DNA of 64,000 nucleotides from contig CAJNDS010002209.1 of assembly GCA_905221605.1 (NCBI GenBank), positions 210,164-274,163 of the forward strand. Direction: 5' to 3'. The stretch is from Symbiodinium natans (Eukaryota > Sar > Dinophyceae > Suessiales > Symbiodiniaceae). The notes under the pieces were generated by a model that saw only the letters and a list, made by a program, of their open reading frames with translations, was not told where the DNA came from and did no database searches. A program made the translations under genes and the position numbers. This document shows, one piece after another, positions 20,936-29,812 of the stretch; positions within the stretch are counted from its first letter, which is position 1; every line of letters begins with the position of its first letter.

Positions 20936-21462
20936 GGCGGAGTTCCTGGTGTTGAGTTTCCAACGACAGCCTCGAATAATTGGAAGTTTATGAAGATTCA
21001 AGACCTGAACGGGGAAAACAAAGGGCGAACGGGTAAACCATCAATTTAGGTATCCGGTTGTTGAAAAGGCCTGAGTGCTCTGATGCTTAAAGCAGGCTAC
21101 AAGGGCAGGGTGAGGCTATTCTCGCTAGTCGACCGATTAGGTCTTCGTCCATCGCGCACATTTCGCTGCACGACTCTGACAGAATCCGTGCAGGTCTCCA
21201 TGCCAGCTTGTGAGGCATACCATGTGAAATAAAAGGTGGTGTTCAGGGGTTAGAGGAAAACGGTCCTCCCCGGACCTGTGGCAGAGGACACACAATCGAG
21301 AACAAGCCCTGAGGAAATGTTCCCCAGCCGATGTCACCTGCCTCCTCTTTTTCTCCCTCCAGCCAAAAGGGAAACTTGCAAAGGGATCGAACAAAACAAT
21401 TGAGCGCCCGCGCCCCCGAAGCCATCAATCTCATACACTCACAGGGGGATTGTTCCAGAGCA
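20936..21462. other. Unique stretch between arrays
   Basis: No repeat family. Two overlapping minus-strand frames of 63 and 85 codons contradict each other and show no family motif, so no gene is called. Confidence 0.5.
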
Positions 21463-21503
21463 TTAGGGTTTAGGGTTTAGGGTTTAGGGTTTAGGGTTTA
21501 GGG
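21463..21503 (+). repeat. TTTAGGG array
   Basis: Five to six units, followed by eroded G-strand sequence to about 21700. Confidence 0.93.
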
Positions 21504-21774
21504 CTGAAGGTTTAAGGGCTTTAGCGCGCTTAGGAGCCTTCACGCTCAGGGGGTTCCAGGCCATACGGGCCTCAAGGTTCCCTAAGCCCTATAAACTCTA
21601 AACTCTTAAGGGCTTCGGGGTCCGGGGGCTCAAGGGTTGAGGATGTCTCAGGGTTCTCAGGGCTTAGGGTGTTAAGGGTTTTGGGGTGTTAAGGGTTTTA
21701 GGGCCTATGGAACCCTACCACGCTCCCAGCCCGAAACCTTCCAATCCCCCCCCGCGCTCTCAAGCCTTGACCCT

Positions 21775-22215
21775 GAACCCTCAACCCTAAACCCTAAACC
21801 CTAAACCCTAGCCCTAAACCCTAAACACCCTTCAAACCCTAGCCCAAAACCCTAAGCGCTCCAAGCCCTAAACACTCTAAACCCTCAACGCTCTAAACCC
21901 CCTAAACCCCCTAAACCCCCTAAACCCCCTAAACCCCCTAAACCCCCTAAACCCCCCAAACCCCCTAAACCCCCTAAACCCCCTAAACCCTAAACCCTAA
22001 ACCCCACAATCCCGAAAAACCCTTGAAGCAGGCCTCGGCCACCATGGCCAGCTCGGCGTTCTCGGGGCCGAGAAGCCGGCAGCAGAGGCGCCCAGGTCGC
22101 CAAGAGCCTACCCGGAGAGGGCAGCATAGGGTTTAGAGTTTCGGGTTTAGGGTTTAGGGTGTAGGGTTTAGGGTTTAGGGTTTAGGGTTTAGGGCTTAGG
22201 GTTTAGGGTTGAGGG
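21775..22215. repeat. Capped unit with (CCCCCTAAA)n variant block
   Basis: The C-strand side (21775-22006) contains about ten copies of the 9-mer CCCCCTAAA (21895-21990). The spacer 22007-22126 is GC-rich. The G-strand array is 22127-22215. Confidence 0.93.
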
Positions 22216-22261
22216 TTCAGAGTTTGGGGGTTTGAGTTGCTTGCTTTTTCATATGCATTCC

Positions 22262-22380
22262 AGTGGTGGTGGTGGTGGTGGTGGTGGTGGTGGTGGTGGT
22301 GGTGGTGGTGGTGGTGGTGGTGGTGGTGGCGGCGGCGGCGGTGGGGGTGGTGGGGGCGGCGGTGGTGGTGGTGGTGGTGG
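22262..22380 (+). repeat. (GGT)n/(GGC)n trinucleotide repeat
   Basis: About 22 GGT units, then GGC and GGGGGT variants. Val- or Gly-only frames are artefacts. A small AT microsatellite follows at 22398-22430. Confidence 0.97.
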
Positions 22381-22574
22381 GCTTTAGGGTAAAGAGTTAT
22401 ATATACATATCTATATATGTATATATATGCTGGACAACAGATATGATCATTTGGGGTTTAGGAGCTTCAGGACTAGCGATGGCGGAAGGGGGCTCAGTGT
22501 GTGCGCAGGGCACCGGCGGAGGGTCGGAGTCTGAGGTCACAGGCTCAATGGTGTGTTTAGGATTTCGGGTTTAG

Positions 22575-22632
22575 GTTTTTGGGGGTTTAGGTTTAGGGTT
22601 TAGGGTTTAGGTTTTAGGGTTTAGGGTTTGTA
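22575..22632 (+). repeat. TTTAGGG array with variants
   Basis: Short array. Directly downstream is a duplicated 18-mer containing GGGACCTACATCGTTT (about 22690-22725). Confidence 0.85.
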
Positions 22633-22737
22633 GGGCTGAACTCCTGCGACCTTGGGCAACATGTTCTGTTCGGCGATCTCGGATGGCCTACATCGTTTGG
22701 GACCTACATCGTTTGGGACCTACACCCCCCTTCTACT

Positions 22738-22860
22738 AACACCCCAAGGGTCCATGTACCTCATCATTATGTACTTAGGCCCTAAAGTCCCTGAATAGGA
22801 AGTACGTTAAGGCCCAAGTATTCCCCATTTAGGCATGGACTCATAGGGTAACACTCCTTG
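22738..22860. mobile_element. Family C element, uninterrupted copy
   Basis: AAGGGTCCATGTACCTC on the left and AGGCATGGACTCATAGGGTAA on the right are inverted. The interior carries CTTAGGCCCTAAAGTCCC with no telomeric insert. Confidence 0.8.
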
Positions 22861-23026
22861 ATATAGGGATTCGAACCTCCTCGCCTACATCGTACACGCT
22901 GACTCTCCTCTACGCACTAAAGCGCGCAAAGCCTCAACAAACACACGAACTAAAATAAGAAAAGCATGACCGTGAAACCCTATATTTCCCCCGTCCCCAC
23001 CCCCCGGCCAGAAACATGCAAAACAA

Positions 23027-23434
23027 CCCTAAACCTTCAACCCTAAACCCTAAACCCTAAAAAAAAGAGCCGCAGGCCTTTGAGAGAGTTCCACTGGAAG
23101 CTCGGGAGGCGCAGGCGCAAGGAATTGGTTGGGACCAACGCCCGGAAGGTGTACCTCGCATTTTCGGGTCCTTAAGGGAGGGGGGTTTAGGGTTTAGGGT
23201 TTAGGGTTTAGGGTTTAGGGTTTAGGGTTTAGGGTTTAGGGTTCATGGGGGAAGCTTCGGGAAGCTTAGCGAGCTTAGGGAGTAGTGGGGAGCATTAAGG
23301 AACTTTGGGTTACATACCCCCCTTGAACCCCTCTCCCTTAAAGGAACCTCTGAAGGTATTCCATTTTATGTTAAGGGTTTAGGGTTTAGGGTTTAGGGTT
23401 TAGGGTTTAGGGTTTAGGGTTTAGGGTTTAGGGT
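23027..23434. repeat. Capped unit: CCCTAAA - 122 bp spacer - TTTAGGG, plus a second TTTAGGG array
   Basis: C-strand 23027-23061, GC-rich spacer 23062-23183, G-strand 23184-23242. A further G-strand array lies at 23372-23434 after unique sequence. Confidence 0.92.
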
Positions 23435-23821
23435 ATTCCGGTGTAGGGTGGATGGTGTTCAGGGTGAAGTGCTGAGGGCGTAGGGCGTAGGGTCTAGAGT
23501 ATTTTTGTGCTTAGAACTAGTTCAGAGAAATGGTAAACCTGAAAAAAGAAACTTCAACCATACAGACTCTACACACCTATTCGAAAAACAAACGGGCCTA
23601 GGGTTTAGAGGAGCCTGTTTCGCTAAGTTTAGGGCTTTGGGTTAGGCTTAGGGGCCCTTTTGATTAGGGCTCTTGGTTTAGGGGACTACTTAACTGGGGT
23701 TTTGGGGTTCTAGGTTAAGGTACGCAACTATAGGATTTAGGGCTCTAGGTTGGGGGCCCCCGAAACCCCAAACCCTGGCTCGCAGCCTGGGACTGCTCAT
23801 TGGCATGAAATTCCCCCACGC

Positions 23822-23895
23822 AACCCTAAACCCTAAACCCTAAACCCCTAACCCCTAAACCCTAAACCCTAAACTCTAAACCCTAAACCCTAAAA
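23822..23895 (-). repeat. CCCTAAA array
   Basis: About ten units with CCCTAAC and CTCTAAA variants. It is the last array before the gene island. Confidence 0.93.
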
Positions 23896-24340
23896 CTACC
23901 CCCAAAGAACTGGGAGTCTGGCCACCACGCTGCACCTGACGAGCTTTGTACCTGCAGGGAAGGCTTCCATCCAGACCGGCCCAGCCGCCCGACCCTTAGA
24001 GTTTAGGGTTTAGGGTCAGAGGGACCAACTGGCAAGGACCACTTGGTGGCCCAGACGGCTTGGGTGGGAGGGCCTTTGTTGAGCCTGTCAGAAAACCAAG
24101 TTGGGCGAGCACCATTTCGAACCAACAGCATCGTTAGGTATTTGGCCCCTGTCGTGATATGTTTGTTTCGAAAAACTCAAGCAAGAGACAGCATTCAGAA
24201 GCCTTGAAGTGCCTGCGATTCAGCATTGAAACCTTACCATGTTTTGTTTTCGTGGCTTTAGTCTGTGGATGCTTTGTTACTTGACTAGATTTTGAGTAGT
24301 TTCTGGCATCGAAATTCATCGTGTCATGAACAAGTATTTG

Positions 24341-24754
24341 TTGGTTTTGCATTTTGAACGATTGTTTTCGCAGCCATTATTTTACTTGTAGTGAGACCTC
24401 TCACTCCTCACAGTCTTAGTGCTGGCAGGAGGCAGAGGGAGCGGCAAGAGAGCTCAGTTGCAGTCAGCGAAGTTCAGGGCAGGACTCAGGATCCCCTTAC
24501 TCCTTTCAGTGGGAGAGCTGATAGGAGGTAGGGGCAGAGGTGATAGACTGTTGGTTTTGCATTTTGAACGATTTCGCAGCCATTTTTTTACTTGTAGTGA
24601 GACCTCTCACTCCTCACAGTCTTAGTGCTGGCAGGAGGCAGAGGGAGCGGCAAGAGAGCTCAGTTGCAGTCAGCGAAGTTCAGGGCAGGACTCAGGATCC
24701 CCTTACTCTTTTCAGTGGGAGAGCTGATAGGAGGTAGGGGCAGAGGTGATAGTC
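24341..24754. repeat. Two-copy tandem duplication, unit about 204-210 bp, upstream of gene A
   Basis: Positions 24341-24550 and 24551-24754 are near-identical. Both begin TTGGTTTTGCATTTTGAACG and run through a CACTCCTCACAGTCTTAG segment and a GGAGGCAGAGGGAGCGG segment. The second copy lacks a few bases near its start and has small substitutions. The high identity implies a recent duplication. Frames that stay open through the repeat start with GTG and follow the repeat unit, so I do not call them genes. The duplication may lie in the promoter or 5' UTR of gene A. Confidence 0.9.
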
Positions 24755-25039
24755 TCTTTCTCTCTCCCTGCAAGCAGGTCGATGGCAGGGACAGAGGCAG
24801 AGACACTGGCGGGGTTTCGCAGGAGCCTGAGAGAGTTGTGCTGGTTAGTGTGATGCCTAGGGCCAGGGCAGTCTAAGTCGAAGCCACTTCAGCCAGCTGC
24901 AGTTCAGGAAGCAAGGGTTTTGTGCATCTCAGCTGTGTTGCTGTCACTGGTTGGTTGACTGAATGTGTGTGCTGCAGCCGCTTTTGTGAGCAAAGTGACC
25001 CGAGCAGCCGGTGCAGCTAGCTTTTCTGTGGTGGAAGCC

Positions 25040-25126
25040 ATGGTTCGCTGGCTGATGGCCCTGCTTGTGTGTGGAGTGGTGGTTTTTTCGCAGGACAGGC
25101 TGTTGCTGCAGTGTCTGTTTTGTTAG
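25040..25126 (+). other. Possible upstream signal-peptide exon of gene A
   Basis: ATG at 25040 in a good context opens a short frame. It begins Met-Val-Arg-Trp-Leu-Met-Ala-Leu-Leu-Val-Cys-Gly-Val-Val-Val-Phe-Ser-Gln, which has the basic start plus hydrophobic core of a signal peptide. It stops at TAG 25124-25126. A CAG|GA site at 25091-25095 would join in phase 0 to the acceptor at 25172, giving a very short intron of about 79 bp with a GA donor. This is speculative. Without it, gene A has no visible start codon. Confidence 0.2.
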
Positions 25127-25172
25127 GCCTGAAAGGGTTCACACTGAATGAAGTTTAAGTGTTGCCCTGCAG

Positions 25173-26395
25173 GCTAATGATGGCCTTCCAGCAGAAGAAG
25201 GGGACGGGCAGGGGGACGAGACTCGCACGAATCCGGCTGGGCCTGAGGCCCTCGGTGCTGCCAATCCAGGAGCTGCCCCAACAGGGACTGAGCCAGCAGC
25301 CGCTGCAGCACCGCCTGTGCAGACTTATGATGCCCTGCAGTTCACTTGGTTTGCCCAAGCAATGCAGCAGCAGGTACAGCAGCAAATGCAGCAGCAACAG
25401 CTGCAGCAGCAACAAATGATGCAGCAACAGCTGCAGCAGCAACAGCTGCAGCAGCAGCTTCAGGAGCAGATGCAGCTGCAGCTGCAGCAACTAAAGGCCG
25501 GCCAGACTCACACGAGCACTGCAAGCGATGCAGTGCTAGTGGACACAGAAAGAGCCAAGCAAGCCGAAAGCAGGCTGCGGGCTACAGAGGCCGAGCTGGC
25601 AAAAGCAAACACTCGGATGAACACAATTGTGGGCGGTCTTCAAAAGATGATGGCCAGTCTGCAGGAGGAGGAGGAGGAGGACGAGGAGGAACAGGAGGGG
25701 GACAGCACCACGATAGACCCTCCACCAAAAGGAGGCAACAAGCCCCCGCCCACTGATGTGGAGTTCGTGGACCCTGAGCCTGCTGCTCCGAGCGGTGGTG
25801 ACCCATCCGATCCTGTCCCGGTGATCCCCGACTATTTCGATCTTCGGCCCTGCCGTGCCTGCCATCAGGTAAGCTATAACCGGAAGGATTTATGTGTGAA
25901 TTCTCGCTGTGAGCCTTGACTTCACCTAAGTTTTAGACCCCAGAAATGCTCTAGAGTATAGGCTTGAGAGGCATCGGCTGCAGCATGAAGTTTGAGTCAG
26001 CATGTAGACCCTAAAAACCCTCAAACTTGGCATCAAAAACCCATTTCCTAAACCCCAATAGCCCGAATCCTTGTGCACCCCTCCTTTCGGCAGCCCAGGA
26101 GCTCTTCGATCCCTGGATCCAGCACAAGAAGACTGACAATCCTCCCCCTTTGTCGAAAAGGCAGGCCTGGTTTGCCAACCTCCGCGACATGAAGAAGCTG
26201 AAGAGGGAGTCCAAAAAGAAGGGCGGCAAGAAGAAGTGGGGTGGTGATGAGTGGAAGGACTGGCAGGACTGGACAGACGATTCAGCACCATGGGCACCCT
26301 GGCGCGGCAGGGACAAGAGTGGCGGTGGAGGTGGCTGGGGCGGAGACGGTGGGGCAGGCAGTAGTGGTGCTGTCGAACCGACAGCAGTGCACTGA
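25173..26395 (+). CDS. Gln-rich, acidic protein with four-Cys motif (gene A, two exons, 5' end unresolved)
   Basis: I do not recognise this gene. The reading frame is open from 25152, and a CAG acceptor at 25170-25172 makes 25173 a likely exon start (Ala-Asn-Asp-Gly...). No in-frame ATG precedes the Gln tract, so the 5' end is missing or lies in an upstream exon. From residue 1 there is an Ala/Pro/Gly/Glu-rich stretch, then a Gln tract of mixed CAG/CAA codons (about residues 64-110), a charged probable coiled coil, a Glu/Asp run (about 164-178), and a C-x2-C-x10-C-x4-C pattern with Cys codons at 25851, 25860, 25893 and 25908. The frame then meets TGA at 25917. The frame at 26099-26395 (ELFDPW..., Lys-rich, then Trp/Gly-rich) is coding-like and ends at TGA 26393-26395, so an intron is inferred. 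Phase-compatible choices are GT 25869 with AG 26098, GT 25909 with AG 26093, or GA 25911 with AG 26098. Only the GA choice keeps all four Cys. Dinoflagellates are known to use GA donors. A gene here is fairly sure; exon borders are not. Confidence 0.62.
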
Positions 26396-26487
26396 CACTG
26401 ATGATGCCAGAGCCAGCAGTTTTTGCCAGGAAAAAAAGGGAGTTGTGCGTTCGGTGCCTTGTTGTTGCTTCTGAGCTTTGCTTTGCA

Positions 26488-26985
26488 AGTGCTTGCGATG
26501 TGGTGGCAGCCTTGCCCCGGCTCAGGCCTGATGGAGGCGAAGGGCCTTGCTGGGAGCTCGGGCCTCACTGGGCTTTGTGCAGTTTTTGAGATGTGATGTG
26601 ACTGGCAGCCTTGCCCTGGCTCAGGCCCTACCGAGGGCCTTGCTGGGAGCTCAGGCTTCAGCGAGGTTTGGGTAGTTCCAATCCAGGTTCTGTAAGTGCT
26701 CGTGATGCGACTCGGAGTGGCAGCCTTGCTTTGGCTCAGGCCCGATCGATCGAGGGGCCTTGCCGACAGCTCCTGGTTCAGGTTTGAAAGTATTTGTGAT
26801 GTGACTTGGTGGCAGCCTTGCCTTTGGTTTAGGCCCGATCGAGGGCCTTGCTGCGAGGTCAGGCTTCACTGTGGCTTGGGCAGTTCCGATAGCTTTTGCC
26901 ATGTGACTTGGAGTGGTAGCCTTCCCTCGGCTGAGGCCCTGGAGCTCAGGCTTCAGTCACTGTGGGTTTAGGCAGTTTGTCTCAA
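26488..26985. repeat. Degenerate minisatellite, about five units of about 100 bp
   Basis: Five diverged units share a core of GGCAGCCTTGCC, then GGCTCAGGCC, GAGGGCCTTGCTG, GAGCTCAGGCTTCA and GGCAGTTC. They start near 26495, 26598, 26708, 26800 and 26900, directly after the stop of gene A. Unit length and sequence drift, with indels, so this is an old tandem array. It may be part of the 3' UTR of gene A. The core GGCTCAGG only loosely resembles the end of the dinoflagellate spliced leader, and I do not claim that identity. Confidence 0.75.
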
Positions 26986-27053
26986 CTTGTCATTGCATTG
27001 TCAGTGTGTTTGCTCCAGGGTAGCTTTTCAGGTAACTTTTCGGGTAGCTTTTT

Positions 27054-27235
27054 GTAGGGTTTAGGGTTTAGGGTTTAGGGCTTAGGGTTTAGGGTTTAGG
27101 GTTTAGGGTTTAGGGTTTAGGGTTTAGGGTTTAGGGTTTAGGGTTTAGGGTTTAGGGTTTAGGGTTTAGGGTTTAGGGTGTAGGGTGTAGGGTTTAGGGT
27201 TTAGGGTTTAGGGTTTAGGGTTTAGGGTTTAGGGT
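27054..27235 (+). repeat. (TTTAGGG)n interstitial telomeric array inside the gene island
   Basis: About 182 bp of TTTAGGG repeats, nearly perfect apart from two GTGTAGGG variants and one CTTAGGG. It lies between gene A's 3' minisatellite and gene B. It follows a small local repeat (GGTAGCTTTTCAGGTAACTTTTCGGGTAGCTTTTT, 27020-27053). It is the only substantial telomeric array between 24.0 and 35.9 kb. Confidence 0.97.
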
Positions 27236-27614
27236 TGCCACAGATGGGTGCCGAAGAGTTGTGACTGGATGCCACACCTTTTGCTGCCGAGAGTGTCGTC
27301 GTATGACTGGGGGTCACAGCAGGAGCTGCGATCTTCGCCTTGTACAAAGAACTTTGGCGACGACCACAGAGTCAGAGTGCTGGCAGCAGTTCCTTAGTTT
27401 AGCTATGACATTCGTGCGACCCAGCCTTTTGCGAAAAGAAGTTTTTGTTTGGTTGCCTTGGGGGAAACAGTGCTGTCAGAGGTCAGGAAGTGCAAGCCAA
27501 CTCATTCCCAACTCTGCTGCCAAAAGTCGGTCCCTGTGCCACTGGCTTTTGCTCATTTTTCTGTAGCAGTAGCCTGTAAGTGCAGCTGCCTCAGTCTTCA
27601 GCTTTAGCTTTGCA

Positions 27615-27616
27615 GC
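27615..27616 (+). promoter_or_regulatory. Candidate splice or trans-splice acceptor before gene B
   Basis: A pyrimidine-rich stretch (TCAGTCTTCAGCTTTAGCTTTGCAG) ends in CAG at 27613-27615, 15 nt before the ATG of gene B. Dinoflagellate mRNAs usually receive a trans-spliced leader at such sites. The site would also fit a cis intron. Sequence pattern only. Confidence 0.25.
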
Positions 27617-27630
27617 TTAGCTAGGGAGCA

Positions 27631-28638
27631 ATGGTGAAGGGCAAGACTTTCAGTGTCCACCCTCGGACACGACGACGTGGCAAGCAGAGTGTGGGCCACC
27701 AGGTGGCCAAGAGTGTCCAGAAAGCCAATGCGAAGCAGTTGAAGCGACAGGCGAAGCAGGAGCAGAAGGTACAGGGTGGCTTCAGGAAAGCTATGTCGAC
27801 CTTCTACGAGCGAAACTTGGCCGAGGACAGAGAGTATGTCTACAAAACTCTCAGCGAGCACGAGGAGTGGCTGCCGAAGCTGAGTGCGATGTTCAAAAGT
27901 GGGGCCTTGCAGAGCATACTCGAAGATGAGCAGGCAGGTCCTGAGGAGGAGATCAACCTGGAGCAGCTGGGCCGGAAGATCAAAGGCAGAGCTTGCAAGT
28001 TGATGAACCTCCCCAAGCATGGAAAGCTCATCTTGCTGCAGGAGTACACGAACTTGGAGAACATGGACGAGGCCGACATGGCGGACGACTGGCTGAACGA
28101 TGCCATGACCTTTTTGTTTCACATCAGCTCGAAGACACCCTTGCCGAAAGTGCCAAATCCGAGATACAGCAAGGTCCTGCAGGAGCAGGCTCGTCTTCGT
28201 GTGAAGGCTCTGCAGTTCAAGGGTGCCGAGCGAAAGCTCAACTATGGGGATCGCTGCGAGATTCAGTGCTACTACACGAGAATGCTGGAAGGTGGAGCCC
28301 AGGCCCTCCACTGTGGCTTTCTCGGAGAGATGGCCGAGCTCCCGAAGCTACCCGACAATGGCGTCTGGGAGGTTGACAACTCTCACAGCTTGACAGCAGT
28401 GGTGGTGAACAACCGGAACAAGTGCTTGAGCCTGAGCTCATCGTTCTTCCCGAACGTGCAGCATCTCAAGCCGGATGAAGCCTGGAGCTATGAGGCTGAG
28501 GCTGAGGAGCCTGAAGCAGATGGCACGGCACTCCTGTCCTTTGCGAATTCCATGCGACGAAGAGACCCGCAGCTTGGCCAGGAAAAGAAGGAGGGCTCGG
28601 GCGCTGAGGCAGCAGCAGCTCCTCTAGCCGAAGGCTGA
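27631..28638 (+). CDS. Uncharacterised basic protein, 335 residues (gene B)
   Basis: An uninterrupted frame runs from ATG 27631 (context GGAGCAATGG) to TGA 28636-28638. I do not recognise the family. The first 60 residues are strongly basic (Arg-Thr-Arg-Arg-Arg-Gly-Lys, then a Lys/Gln-rich helix), which would suit nucleic-acid binding or nuclear targeting. The middle is helical and charged. A C-terminal globular part contains Cys-Glu-Ile-Gln-Cys-Tyr-Tyr and a Trp-Glu-Val-Asp segment. The last 70 residues are Glu/Ala-rich and probably disordered. No catalytic motif, signal peptide or membrane segment is visible. A 235-residue minus-strand frame (27604-28311) is its antisense shadow. It shares strand and style with genes A, C and D. 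Confidence 0.72.
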   Translation: MVKGKTFSVHPRTRRRGKQSVGHQVAKSVQKANAKQLKRQAKQEQKVQGGFRKAMSTFYERNLAEDREYVYKTLSEHEEWLPKLSAMFKSGALQSILEDEQAGPEEEINLEQLGRKIKGRACKLMNLPKHGKLILLQEYTNLENMDEADMADDWLNDAMTFLFHISSKTPLPKVPNPRYSKVLQEQARLRVKALQFKGAERKLNYGDRCEIQCYYTRMLEGGAQALHCGFLGEMAELPKLPDNGVWEVDNSHSLTAVVVNNRNKCLSLSSSFFPNVQHLKPDEAWSYEAEAEEPEADGTALLSFANSMRRRDPQLGQEKKEGSGAEAAAAPLAEG

Positions 28639-29140
28639 GGACTCGTGGCTCCTGGAGCGACAAGCTGCTGAGATTCGCCATGGCTGGCAGCCAGGCTGCT
28701 TGGGCGATCTCTGTGCTTATCTTTCAAATGAAATTTAGATGCAGTTAGGGATAGTTCGAGGCTTTCTTCAGAGCCTGAGACTTTTGACTTCTGTGTTTTA
28801 GCGACAGCTTGTCCAGCCAATCATGTGCTGGAGGGGTGAAGGCCCTCGTGGCCTCTGGGGCAGCATGTGAGGCATGCACAGGTCGAAAAAAAGGTGCAGC
28901 TACCTGAGTTGCTAGGCACACGCATTTTTTTGGCTGTTGCAGAAGCGAGAGGTGAAGCAAGCAGTGCACGATGCAAGCTTTCGGAACAAGGCTCAGGAAG
29001 TGCATTCCAAAGCCCAAAGTAATGACAACACTTTTGAACTGCAGCTACTGACTATTGTTTTCTTCAATGATTGTGGTGGCTAGTAACCAGCCAGAGCTTG
29101 TTACTGTAAGCCTCACATCGTGGCCTCGCAAAGCGAGACG

Positions 29141-29499
29141 ATGTATGCCGAATACGCTGTCCCTGAAGAAGATCTTCACATTCGTCGGACTTGGCAGCAT
29201 GTGCTTTTGCAGAACCTCGTGACAGGAGAGTTGGTGGTTTTGAATGACACACAGTCCTGCAAGGAGTGTGATCTCCTGGCAGGGCCTCGTGGGTTTGTAA
29301 TCCGGCTTGTGGATCTGGATGGAGAGAAGAATGAGATGCCAGCCCACGAGCAGTTGAGGTACGAGAAGGTCGCTGATCAAATTGTAGACAAAGTGGAGGG
29401 GACCACCGAGAGGTGGACAACAGCTGCGGCTGCTGTGAAAGGCTGTGCGATCAAGTTACAAGCCCATGGTCAACAAGTCTTCACTTGTGTGTGTGTGTG

Positions 29500-29534
<35 letters not shown>

Positions 29535-29723
29535 GTGTCTGTGTGTGTGTCTGTGTGTGTGTCTGTCTGTCTGTCTGTCTGTCTGTGTGTGTGTGTGTGT
29601 CTGTGTGTCTGTCTGTGTGTCTGTCTGTGTGTGTGTGTGTGTCTGTGTGTGTGTGTGTGTGTCTGTCTGTGTGTGTGTGTCTGTCTGTGTGTGTGTGTCT
29701 GTCTGTCTGTGTGTGTGTGTGTG

Positions 29724-29762
<39 letters not shown>

Positions 29763-29780
29763 GTGTCTGTGTGTGTGTGT

Positions 29781-29812
<32 letters not shown>

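Noticed and set aside
22263-22574. Poly-Val protein
   Set aside because: Reading of a GGT microsatellite starting with a non-ATG codon.
22855-22950. tRNA-like T-loop word GATTCGAACC
   Set aside because: No matching T stem, anticodon arm or acceptor stem on either strand.
24419-24876. Two similar frames beginning Leu-Ala-Gly-Gly-Arg
   Set aside because: They begin with GTG and simply follow the tandem duplication. No further coding evidence.
25342-25756. Ala-rich and Leu-rich frames on both strands across the CAG repeat
   Set aside because: Out-of-frame readings of the Gln tract. The Gln frame continues into charged and Cys-containing sequence on both sides.
26580-26760. Relic spliced-leader sequence (TTTGGCTCAGG)
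   Set aside because: Only the last few bases resemble the dinoflagellate leader, and the word is part of the minisatellite unit.
27604-28311. 235-residue minus-strand frame
   Set aside because: Antisense of gene B. Gene B has a good ATG and more protein-like composition.
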